Of a DNA stretch of 27,420 bases, positions 7,623-15,050 are shown in pieces (within the stretch, counting starts at the first letter, position 1; each line of letters starts with the position of its first letter). The notes beneath the pieces were generated by a model that was not told the DNA's origin, searched no databases, and worked only from the letters and a program-made list of their open reading frames with translations. Made by a program: the position numbers and the translations under genes. This DNA comes from Streptomyces rubellomurinus (GTDB taxonomy: Bacteria; Actinomycetota; Actinomycetes; Streptomycetales; Streptomycetaceae): assembly GCF_000961885.1 (NCBI RefSeq), contig NZ_JZKH01000095.1, positions 1 through 27,420 of the forward strand. Direction: 5' to 3'.

Positions 7623-9398
7623 TCATTTGACGGTGATGCTTCCCTCGTCAAACCTCGGGATGATCCGTTGGAAACCGTTCCAGTTGGGGCCGCCGACCGG
7701 AACGGGCCCGACCCACGTGGCAGGGCCGTCGTGCGGCCCGAGCTCCCATTCATTGAGCAGGTACCCCATCATGGTTCCATTCGGATAGATTCCGAAGATC
7801 ATCCCATTGCCGCTGCTGAACACATTCCTGAAGATGTCCCAGCCGCTCCCGACCTCGACGGGCCCTTCGAGGCTACCGTGGACAGGGTCGTGCCTGTGCC
7901 ACCAAAGTCGGCCATCGTCGGAAATTCCGAAGATTACATTGTTTGACCCGCTGAAGACAATCCGGTACTGGCTCCACTGGTTCGCAAGAGTCGCAGGTTG
8001 AGAAAAGCTTCCCTCGCCAGTCTTGTAACCGGCATGATAAGCGGACTCGAGTGTGATTCTAGGGATGGCTTGCTTCAGGCCACCGCCGACGCCCTCAGAT
8101 CTCCTCACCTGGTACATCCATCCGGATCCTCCGGAGATTCTCCAGTCGATCCAGTTGTCGATCTGGATCGTCGCGGCCTCGACTACCTTCGGGCCGGACC
8201 AGGAGTTGACCTCGTTCGCCGCACCGTCATGCTCGTACCACAGAATCGCACCGTCATCCTGAACGGCGTAGAGCACGTTCCAGTAGCCGGAAAGGATATC
8301 GATGTAGTTCCGCCAACCCGTTCCCACGACGGTGCCGGAGGTGTGCCAATCGAACGGGGTGCTCAGGTGGTTGTCGGTGTTGAATGAGTACATCACCAGA
8401 TCCCCGTCCGGCTGAACGGCATAGAGCGCCCCAGTGACAGCACGGATATCGGGAAAATCTTGACGCGGGGGGTCGGCGAGTGTGCCGCTGGTCCGCAGGC
8501 GGAAAAGCATTTCTTCCAGGACGGCGAGGAGCTGGATCGGAGCGTACTCGTCCTCGATCCGGGTCTCGTCGGCATATCCCAGGTTGGGAGGCGCCTCGCA
8601 CATGGAACCTGCCGGTGAATCGGTCAGCGTCACGGTGCGCACGATGACCGCCGTTCGCTCGATCCGGTTCACGCACTCGAGGCCATAGGTGCATTTCCCT
8701 CCAGCCGGGTAGTTGGTCGCAGCGATCGGCATGACGGTGATGCTTGCCCGGATCTTCTCCGGGAGTGTTTTGGCGGGCTTTTCGATGTCGACCCAGTCAG
8801 GTCGTACGCTCACCGTGTCGGCGAGTGTCTGGAATGTGCTCAGATAGCCGCCGGCGGCACTCGGCTCCTTGGCGATGTGCAGTGACGAAGCCAGCGAGAA
8901 CAATCCGACGGTCAGTCCGTATACCGGCAAGGGAATGACTTTGAATTCTGGCGTCGTCAGCTCTGTTCCCTCCGTGCCGCCGGGGCTTGGATGGTGAAGG
9001 ATGTCGCTCCACAGCCAGAGATCCTCGTCGTCAGTCATTGATGATGCGCTCAGTGATGCTTTCTTCGCAATGACAGCGATTTCATCGGCGCTCGTGGCAT
9101 GGGTCAACTCGAACGCAAGACCTTCAATATCCCGATGGTATCCGTTGATGCTTCTCAGGCGCGCCAGATTCTCGTCCTGGGTCACTCGGGCGTTCAGTTC
9201 GTCGACTTTACCGCTGAGATTCTTGAGATCGGCCCCGATTGCTTGCACCTGCTGCTGAAGTTGCTCGATGGCTTGCTGTCCCTGACCGCTCCGTCCGAAG
9301 TTGTACATGCCCTGAACAACTTCCAGGCCCTTGGCCATGTATTCACCAAATGGAACTGCGCTCGCGATTGTTTCGAATAGATCCGAGTCGTCGGCCAT
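7623..9398 (-). CDS. Helical N-terminus fused to a five-bladed tachylectin-like propeller
   Basis: 591 residues. Residues 1-35 are helical and mildly hydrophobic, and 38-80 form a probable coiled coil rich in Gln and Leu. A middle region (about 100-310) contains a hydrophobic patch near 153-175 and three cysteines (236, 242, 267). From about 320 to 585 there are roughly five blades with the tachylectin pattern, for example L-Y-A-V-Q-x-D-G at 325-332 and 376-383, F-G-I-S-D-D-G at 490-496 and F-G-I-Y-P-N-G at 535-541, each followed by an aromatic strand and G-x-G-W. Tachylectin-2-type propellers bind N-acetyl sugars. No signal peptide is seen. GGGAG lies about ten bases before ATG 9398. Codon use is unlike the neighbours, with many A/T third positions (CTA, ACA, GTT, CCA, TTT near the start), which suggests recent acquisition. 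The N-terminus is unrecognised; a sugar-targeted toxin is possible but unproven. Confidence 0.75.
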   Translation of the reverse strand: MADDSDLFETIASAVPFGEYMAKGLEVVQGMYNFGRSGQGQQAIEQLQQQVQAIGADLKNLSGKVDELNARVTQDENLARLRSINGYHRDIEGLAFELTHATSADEIAVIAKKASLSASSMTDDEDLWLWSDILHHPSPGGTEGTELTTPEFKVIPLPVYGLTVGLFSLASSLHIAKEPSAAGGYLSTFQTLADTVSVRPDWVDIEKPAKTLPEKIRASITVMPIAATNYPAGGKCTYGLECVNRIERTAVIVRTVTLTDSPAGSMCEAPPNLGYADETRIEDEYAPIQLLAVLEEMLFRLRTSGTLADPPRQDFPDIRAVTGALYAVQPDGDLVMYSFNTDNHLSTPFDWHTSGTVVGTGWRNYIDILSGYWNVLYAVQDDGAILWYEHDGAANEVNSWSGPKVVEAATIQIDNWIDWRISGGSGWMYQVRRSEGVGGGLKQAIPRITLESAYHAGYKTGEGSFSQPATLANQWSQYRIVFSGSNNVIFGISDDGRLWWHRHDPVHGSLEGPVEVGSGWDIFRNVFSSGNGMIFGIYPNGTMMGYLLNEWELGPHDGPATWVGPVPVGGPNWNGFQRIIPRFDEGSITVK

Positions 9399-10022
9399 GC
9401 TGACTCAACTCCCGTCGATACCGTCGCAGGCTTCAACTGGTTTAAAACCCCTTTCAATCATCTTGACACCATCGTGAGGGCTGGCCAACCGGGCGACGAG
9501 GTGGCTCGTTCCGCATCTGGGGCTCACCTGGCGATTGATCTTGTGGCGCGTCGAGGAAGCTGCGGAAGGGGCCCCGCCGGCACGTTCAGGTACGGGATGA
9601 GACAGTCGGCCAGGGCTCGCGGCCTCCTCCGGTCCGCTGCCGACCGAGGCCCGGCCGCCAGCGTGGCATTCGGCGAAGTCGCCCAATCGACACCTCCGTT
9701 CGACCAGCGCCGCTCGAGCGGAGCCACAACGGTCAATTCGTACAGGTGAGTTGCGGCCAGCGGCGGCGCTGCTCGTTCCATAGATCCTTGACGCACTGGG
9801 TGAACCCTGGCCGGCGCCTCGTTCTGCTGCGTCAACTGGGTGGCTGGCACTGGCCGATGGGGCGCGAAGCGGCCTGCGAGTCGAGTCATTCGACTACGGA
9901 TGGTGATGGTAATGTCACTTGGCGGTGCCGGCCGCGATGTGTCACGGCCCGAAAGGCCTCAACGGAGGCAGGAGCCCGGGCACTTCTGTGCCGGCCCATC
10001 GGTCGTCAACAGGAAGGCAGAC
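9399..10022. other. 624-bp intergenic region without a supported gene
   Basis: This lies between the divergently transcribed tachylectin-like gene and the crystallin-like gene. Open frames here are short, overlap on both strands, have low-complexity composition and lack ribosome sites, so I call none. GGTTT-A-AAACC (9439-9449) forms a short AT-rich imperfect palindrome about 40 bp upstream of the leftward gene. AGTCGA/TCGACT (9879-9884 and 9890-9895) is a 6-bp inverted repeat with a 5-bp spacer upstream of the rightward gene. The left third shares the lower GC of the tachylectin-like gene. Confidence 0.5.
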
Positions 10023-10025
10023 GTG

Positions 10026-10763
10026 GTGAGCGACGAGAACGCGCGGCTGATCTACGGCCAGGGAGAAGAGGCGTGCCCCGAGGGAAGCTTCTGCCTCTAC
10101 CGTGCCACCAACTTCAACATCGGTCAGACCCCGGGGGTCGGTGACAAGATCCTGGCCATTCCGGTGGGCTCGCACGTCAACGACTTCTCCGTGTACGGCT
10201 TCGACCACGGCGCGGACGGGGTGAGCAGCGTCGTCAACCGCACCGACGAAGACAACGCGCTCTTCTCGGCCGCCGACCAGCGGGGCCACTCGCTGCCGGT
10301 GGACCGCAGGTCCGCGATCGCGGACCTGCGGCGGATCGCGATGGCCGACAGTCCGAACGGCACCTGGAACGACCAGCCGCAGTCGGCGCTGGCGGCTCCC
10401 TTCCTGGGGAACCTGATCGTCGAGCAGTCCTTCCTGAGCAAGTGGCAGGACTGGGAGACCCAGAAGTGGATCTACTCCTACCGGATCACGGTGCGCGCCG
10501 CCGAGACGCGCGTCGTGAAGTGGGCGCTCGGCTTCGGTGACCTGCCGGACGGAACCTCCCTGTACAAGGGTTTCACCGATGTCTTCTGGGGTCAGATCCT
10601 GCGGGACGGCACCGAGGGCAGCGTCCTGCTCGGTTCCCCGGCGGGCGGTGGACACACCATCGACCCCGGCACCGACCTCGCCATCGACATCCAGGTCCTC
10701 TACGCGAAGGAGAGCCCCGCCCAGGAACACCTCACCAGCCTGAACGCCCAGCAGCTGGGCTGA
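10026..10763 (+). CDS. Peptidase-inhibitor-I36/crystallin-like domain protein with C-terminal beta domain
   Basis: 245 residues. The first half holds C-P-E-G-S-F-C-L-Y (about 17-25), then a strand pattern ending in V-S-S-V-V-N-R-T (about 66-73), the layout of the beta/gamma-crystallin-like I36 family (C..g.fClY...SsvvN). In Streptomyces those proteins are usually secreted metalloprotease inhibitors. The second half (about 145-230) is beta-rich (IYSYRITV, KWALGF, DLAIDIQVLYA) and resembles a carbohydrate-binding-type sandwich, but I cannot name a family. Two adjacent GTG codons at 10023 and 10026 follow AGGAAGG (10011-10017); 10026 gives the better spacing. There is no signal peptide at this start or in the frame extended upstream, which is unusual for I36. 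A 9-bp stem hairpin follows the stop. Confidence 0.65.
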   Translation: MSDENARLIYGQGEEACPEGSFCLYRATNFNIGQTPGVGDKILAIPVGSHVNDFSVYGFDHGADGVSSVVNRTDEDNALFSAADQRGHSLPVDRRSAIADLRRIAMADSPNGTWNDQPQSALAAPFLGNLIVEQSFLSKWQDWETQKWIYSYRITVRAAETRVVKWALGFGDLPDGTSLYKGFTDVFWGQILRDGTEGSVLLGSPAGGGHTIDPGTDLAIDIQVLYAKESPAQEHLTSLNAQQLG

Positions 10764-10789
10764 GCGCAGGCGCCACCGAACCACCCGGC

Positions 10790-10821
10790 CGCGGGCCGTT
10801 CCCTGCTGGGGGCGGCCCGCG
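10790..10821 (+). terminator. Hairpin terminator after the crystallin-like gene
   Basis: CGCGGGCCG (10790-10798) pairs perfectly with CGGCCCGCG (10813-10821) around a 14-base loop, 27 bases past the stop codon. Confidence 0.6.
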
Positions 10822-10908
10822 CGCTATCGGCCAACTCTGGTGCACCGCACGGCAATCGACTCGCGGATCAGGTTTCGTGCGGCGCGTTCCTGGCGAACTA
10901 TTCCCACC

Positions 10909-12024
10909 ATGGGCCTGTCTCCGGTTGCCGGTCATCCTCCCGTCGCTGTCTTCCGTGAGCCCCGGGCCGGGCGGCCCGTTCCGGCGCTGGGCCCGCGGGT
11001 CGCTGCCGAAGCGGGGCGGGCGGCGCGCGTGCTGGCGGGGGTGGCGACCCATGCCCGGCCGGTCGAGCGGACCGCCGCGCTGCGGGAAGCCGCCGTGGTG
11101 GCGGGCGAGTTGGTGGCCGCGCTGACGGCACTGGCTCCGCCCGTGGCCGGTGAGGAGGTTCCCGCGGAGTCGACCAGTCAGTCGTACTTCCGGGTCCGCG
11201 AGGTGGAGCTGTCCGACCAACAGGCCGCCCTGCACGGCGCCCTGGTCGTCCACCGCGGTCTGGAGGACCTCTGCGAGGCGCCGCTGTCGGGCGCCGACCT
11301 GGCGCTGGAGGTCGCCGGGATGCGGCAGGCGGTGCTCGATCTCACCGGTGCGGGGTCGGCCGTCCCCGACTCCCTCCCGCCGGTGGACGTCCCCGAGCCC
11401 GGTGCGGGGGCGCCGTTGGAGAGGGTGTGGAACGCCCGGTGGCTCATCGGGCACCAGGTCCACGTCCTGTTCAACGTGTGCGCCGCGGTGGCCGTGGCCG
11501 AGGCCACCCGTCAGCTGCGGCGCGGCGACGTCGAGGCCGCACTGGGACGGCTGGCGGACGCGACGGCGTACGTGCGCGGCTTCCCGGCGGCCATGAACCA
11601 CGCCAGTACGATCCCGGCCGACCACTACATGGCGGAGATCCGCAGGACCATGGCGCCGCCGTCGACCGACATCCCGCTCAGCGGGCGCCAGCACCGCGGC
11701 TACAAGCTGTTCCGGGCGGCAATGAAGGACCTGCTGACGGCGGTACCCGACTCCTTCGAGCAACTGGCCGCCCGCGACCAGGAGTTGGCCGAGGCGCGGG
11801 GCGCTCTCCTGGAAGCGGACATCGTGGACGCCGAACGGCACGTCACCCTCGCGTACGCGATGGTGCATCTGCGTCGTTCCATCGCCCAGCGGCCGGAAGG
11901 CCCCGACAACGCCGTCGCCGAGCTACGGCTCATGCGCCATCGCCGCGCCGCCCAGTACGCCCCGCTGATCCTGTTCGGGGACCACTACATCGCCGACGCC
12001 GTCGCCGCCCTGCGCCACTCGTGA
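10909..12024 (+). CDS. All-helical protein, possible PrnB/TDO-type heme-dependent oxygenase
   Basis: 371 residues from ATG 10909; an in-frame GTG at 10840 would add 23 residues, but neither start has a clear ribosome site. The protein is predicted all-helical with no signal peptide. A segment at about 235-271 (I-P-A-D-H-Y-M-A-E-I-R-R-T-M then L-S-G-R-Q-H-R-G-Y) and a later L-R-L-M-R-H-R-R-A-A-Q-Y (about 339-350) recall, in order and spacing, the PrnB family (DUF1864) of the histidine-ligated heme oxygenase superfamily that includes tryptophan 2,3-dioxygenase, with H345 as candidate axial ligand. This comparison is from memory and weak. Length fits PrnB (about 360). The gene lies 35 bp ahead of an Fe(II)/2-oxoglutarate oxygenase gene on the same strand, so the two probably work on one amino acid or aromatic substrate. 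Confidence 0.45.
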   Translation: MGLSPVAGHPPVAVFREPRAGRPVPALGPRVAAEAGRAARVLAGVATHARPVERTAALREAAVVAGELVAALTALAPPVAGEEVPAESTSQSYFRVREVELSDQQAALHGALVVHRGLEDLCEAPLSGADLALEVAGMRQAVLDLTGAGSAVPDSLPPVDVPEPGAGAPLERVWNARWLIGHQVHVLFNVCAAVAVAEATRQLRRGDVEAALGRLADATAYVRGFPAAMNHASTIPADHYMAEIRRTMAPPSTDIPLSGRQHRGYKLFRAAMKDLLTAVPDSFEQLAARDQELAEARGALLEADIVDAERHVTLAYAMVHLRRSIAQRPEGPDNAVAELRLMRHRRAAQYAPLILFGDHYIADAVAALRHS

Positions 12025-12059
12025 GCCCGGCCGCCCACCCTTCGTCAGCAGGAGGCCTG

Positions 12060-13052
12060 ATGCCCGGCACCACACAACACGCCCCGGTCGCAGCCGACTT
12101 GAACCTGGACCCGGCCGATGCCACCACGTGCGAGCGTCTGGCCCGCACCCTGTGCGCCGACCGGTACGAAGCGGTCGACAGCCCTGAGTGGGTGGCACGC
12201 GCCCGGGACGCGAGCGACGAACTCCCGCTGCCACTGCGCCGCGCGCTACGCCGCTTCCGCCGGCACTCCGGTCCGCACGGCACCCTGCTGATCGGCGGCC
12301 TGCCCGTCGATCAGCCCGCCCTGCCCCCGACACCGGCCGTACCCGGCTCGGTCCAGCGCCGGGCCACCCTCCCGGCCGCGCTGCTCACCATGGTGGCCTG
12401 CGGACTCGGCGAGCCGCACGCCTACCTGGCCGAGAAGTCCGGCGCCCTCGTGCAGGACGTCGTGCCCGTACCGGGGCAGGAGTCCTTCCACGGCAACGCC
12501 GGGTCGGCGCCGCTGTCCTTCCACAGCGAGAACGGCTTCCACCCCCACCCGCCCGACTACGTGGTCTTCCTGTGCCTGCGCGCCGACCACGACCGGACCG
12601 CCGGCCTGCGCGTCGCGGGCATCCGTCAAGCGCTGCCGCTCCTGACTCCGGCCGGCCGCGAGGTCCTGTTCGCACCGGAGTTCCGCACCGCACCGCCGCC
12701 CTCCTTCGGCCCCGGGGCGAGCGGGGCCGAACCCGAGCCCCGGCCGGTCCTGTCGGGAGCGGCCGAGGACCCCGACATCCGCATGGCCCAACTCGTCACC
12801 ACCCCGCTCACCCCTCGGGCCGCCGCCGCGCTGGCCGAGTTCGGCCGCGCCGTCGAGGCGACCGCCCGCACCCTGTACCTGACACCCGGCGACCTGGTCG
12901 TCCTCGACAACCGCGTCACCGTGCACGGCCGCACCGCCTTCCAGCCCCGCTACGACGGAGCGGACCGCTGGCTGCACCGCACCTACGTCGCCACCGACCT
13001 GCGCCGCTCCCGTGACCACCGCCCCGACGACGGCCACGTAGTCGCCCGCTGA
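12060..13052 (+). CDS. Clavaminate-synthase-like Fe(II)/2-oxoglutarate oxygenase
   Basis: 330 residues. The metal triad reads H155-S-E157 (the HxE variant typical of the clavaminate synthase/AsnO/VioC group) with distal H289 in V-T-V-H-G-R. Arg 303, 14 residues later, sits where 2-oxoglutarate is bound in clavaminate synthase, with another arginine at 307. Residues 140-165 (S-F-H-G-N, then S-F-H-S-E-N) are typical of the group, whose known members hydroxylate free or modified amino acids (Asn, Arg, clavam precursors). ATG 12060 follows AGGAGG (12050-12055). It is the second gene of a two-gene unit with the putative heme oxygenase and meets the amidohydrolase gene end to end with a 12-bp gap. 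The amino-acid substrate is not deducible. Confidence 0.85.
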   Translation: MPGTTQHAPVAADLNLDPADATTCERLARTLCADRYEAVDSPEWVARARDASDELPLPLRRALRRFRRHSGPHGTLLIGGLPVDQPALPPTPAVPGSVQRRATLPAALLTMVACGLGEPHAYLAEKSGALVQDVVPVPGQESFHGNAGSAPLSFHSENGFHPHPPDYVVFLCLRADHDRTAGLRVAGIRQALPLLTPAGREVLFAPEFRTAPPPSFGPGASGAEPEPRPVLSGAAEDPDIRMAQLVTTPLTPRAAAALAEFGRAVEATARTLYLTPGDLVVLDNRVTVHGRTAFQPRYDGADRWLHRTYVATDLRRSRDHRPDDGHVVAR

Positions 13053-13064
13053 GCCGCCCTTCCG

Positions 13065-14855
13065 TCAGCAGCAGCCGTGCCACTGGTAGTCGGTCGGGAC
13101 TTCGAGCCCGGGTTCGGGGTCCTCGCTGCGGGCGGCGGCGGTGGCGGCGGAGTGGATGGTGGTGCCCTGCTTGATGGTCTCGGCGACCGTGATGTCCTTG
13201 ATCTCGTCCGGCGCGATCGTCAGGGGGTTCGCGGAGAGGATCACCAGGTCGGCGAGCTTGCCGACCTCGATGCTGCCCTTGCGGTCCTGCTCGAAGTACT
13301 GGTGGGCGGCGTGGATGGTGATGGACTTGACCGCGTCCAGGGCGGACACGCACTGCTCGGGCCCGAGGACGACCTGGTCGGTGCGGGTGCGGCGGGTGAC
13401 CTGGCTGGAGAGGATGGCGATCGAGTTCGGGAGGGCCACCGGGGCGTCGTGGTGCGAGGTGTAGATCATCTGCCGGTCGACGGCCCACCGGGCGGGGGAG
13501 ATGTTCGCGGCCCGCTCCTCGCCGAGGACGGTCTTGCGGTACCAGTCGCCCCAGTAGTAGGTGTGCATGGAGAAGAAGGACGGGATGACGCCCAGGCGGG
13601 CGAACGCCTCGATCTGGTCCTCGCGGGCGGTCTGGGCGTGGATCGCCACCGTCCGCCGGTCGCCGGGGCCGGCCTCCTCGGCGGCGGCCCCGACCGCCTC
13701 GACGAACTGGTCGATCGCGGCGTCGCCGTTGACGTGCGCGAGCACCTGCCAGCCCCGGGCGTACGCGGTGCGCACCTGGTCGAGGACGACCTTGGGGTCG
13801 TCGATGGTGGGGTAGCCGCGGTAACCCTCGGGGGTGCCCGTCGGCCGCTCCTCGTAGGGCTCGGTGAGCCAGGCGGTCCGGCCCTGCGGGGATCCGTCCA
13901 GGTACATCTTCACCCCGGCCGCCCGTACGCCCTGCTTGTACTCCTGGCTCGCCCCGACCGGGTCCTCCTCCAGCGAGGCCGTCGCCTCGTCGGCCCGGGC
14001 GTAGGCGACGACGTCGATCTTGAACGGTACGAGGGCGGCGGCGTCCCGCAGGGCCTTCAGGTTCTTCAGCGTGGCACCGCCCTCCTGAACGGTCGTGAAG
14101 CCGAAGCTCGCGGCCGACGTCACGCCCTTGCTGAAGAGCGCGGCCAGGGCGGTCAACGGCAGGCCGGCGGTGGCCTTTTCGGAGGCGGGGGTGAAGGCGG
14201 TCTCCTCCAGCACGCCGTCGGGCTCGCCGTCGGGTCGGCGACGGATGACGCCGCCGGCCGGATCGTCCGTGTCCCTGGTGTAGCCCAGCTCCCGCAGCCC
14301 GCGGCTGTTCACCGCCCCGAGGTGGAACGACTGGTGGATGGCCAGCACCGGCCGGGTGGTGGACACCTCGTCCAGGTCCTCGCGGGTGGGGTGGAGGCCT
14401 TCGGCGAGCATGGCGTCGTCGTAGCCGAATCCGATGATCCACTGGGAGAAGGCGCCCACCGGGGTCTTCGCCCACGCGCGCAGCTTCGCCTGGAGCGAGG
14501 CGATGTCGGTGACGTCGCCGTCCGGGGCGGCCAGCAGGTTGGCGAGGGTGGCCTGCAGCCCGATGCCGCCCAGGTGTCCGTGGGCGTCGATGAACCCGGG
14601 CAGCAGCGCGCGGCCGGCGAGGTCGCGCACCTGCGTGCGCGGCCCCTGCCAGCGGCTGACGGCCTCCTGGTAGTCGCCGACGTGGACGATGACACCGTCC
14701 TTCACGGCCACCGCCTCGGGGCGCGGGTCGGACTCCCGGGAGTCCACGGTGACCGTCACGATCTCCCCGCCGTGGAAGATGACATCGGCCTCGTCGTACG
14801 GTGCCGCAGCCTGGACATCGCCAGCGTCCGTCGCCCCTGCCGGCTGACCGCTCAT
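13065..14855 (-). CDS. Amidohydrolase family 3 (YtcJ-like) metal-dependent hydrolase
   Basis: 596 residues, a normal length for the family. A short N-terminal beta domain precedes the TIM barrel. Motifs: G-F-I-D-A-H-G-H (H92, H94) at strand 1; K-M-Y-L-D-G-S where the bridging lysine sits in this family; A-H-V-N-G-D and I-H-A-Q further metal-ligand histidines; and T-S-H-H-D-A-P with D470 as the catalytic aspartate. The C-terminal G-S-I-E-V-G-K-L-A-D-L-V-I-L is the usual return to the composite beta domain. ATG 14855 is preceded by AAGGGA about six bases away. No signal peptide is obvious, so it is probably cytoplasmic. Family members hydrolyse cyclic amides, N-acyl compounds or imines, and the substrate is unknown. 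The protein ends unusually with Cys-Cys. Confidence 0.85.
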   Translation of the reverse strand: MSGQPAGATDAGDVQAAAPYDEADVIFHGGEIVTVTVDSRESDPRPEAVAVKDGVIVHVGDYQEAVSRWQGPRTQVRDLAGRALLPGFIDAHGHLGGIGLQATLANLLAAPDGDVTDIASLQAKLRAWAKTPVGAFSQWIIGFGYDDAMLAEGLHPTREDLDEVSTTRPVLAIHQSFHLGAVNSRGLRELGYTRDTDDPAGGVIRRRPDGEPDGVLEETAFTPASEKATAGLPLTALAALFSKGVTSAASFGFTTVQEGGATLKNLKALRDAAALVPFKIDVVAYARADEATASLEEDPVGASQEYKQGVRAAGVKMYLDGSPQGRTAWLTEPYEERPTGTPEGYRGYPTIDDPKVVLDQVRTAYARGWQVLAHVNGDAAIDQFVEAVGAAAEEAGPGDRRTVAIHAQTAREDQIEAFARLGVIPSFFSMHTYYWGDWYRKTVLGEERAANISPARWAVDRQMIYTSHHDAPVALPNSIAILSSQVTRRTRTDQVVLGPEQCVSALDAVKSITIHAAHQYFEQDRKGSIEVGKLADLVILSANPLTIAPDEIKDITVAETIKQGTTIHSAATAAARSEDPEPGLEVPTDYQWHGCC

Positions 14856-15050
14856 CACGGATCCCTTCTGTCGCCTACGTTCGGTGCCCGCTTGCCTACC
14901 CAAGGCGATCGGTTCGCGAACCCGGCGGTCACCGGCTCGTTGACGCCCGGGTCGATCGATGACGCCACCTGAGGCGGCGTCAGGACAGCGAACCAGTGGT
15001 AGGACGCCGAACTGCGGCCTCACCCACCGCCGTTGTCGAGGGGCCCGCGG

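Noticed and set aside
9405..9889. Short overlapping frames on both strands upstream of the crystallin-like gene
   Set aside because: No ribosome sites, no recognisable family, conflicting strands, and composition typical of random frames.
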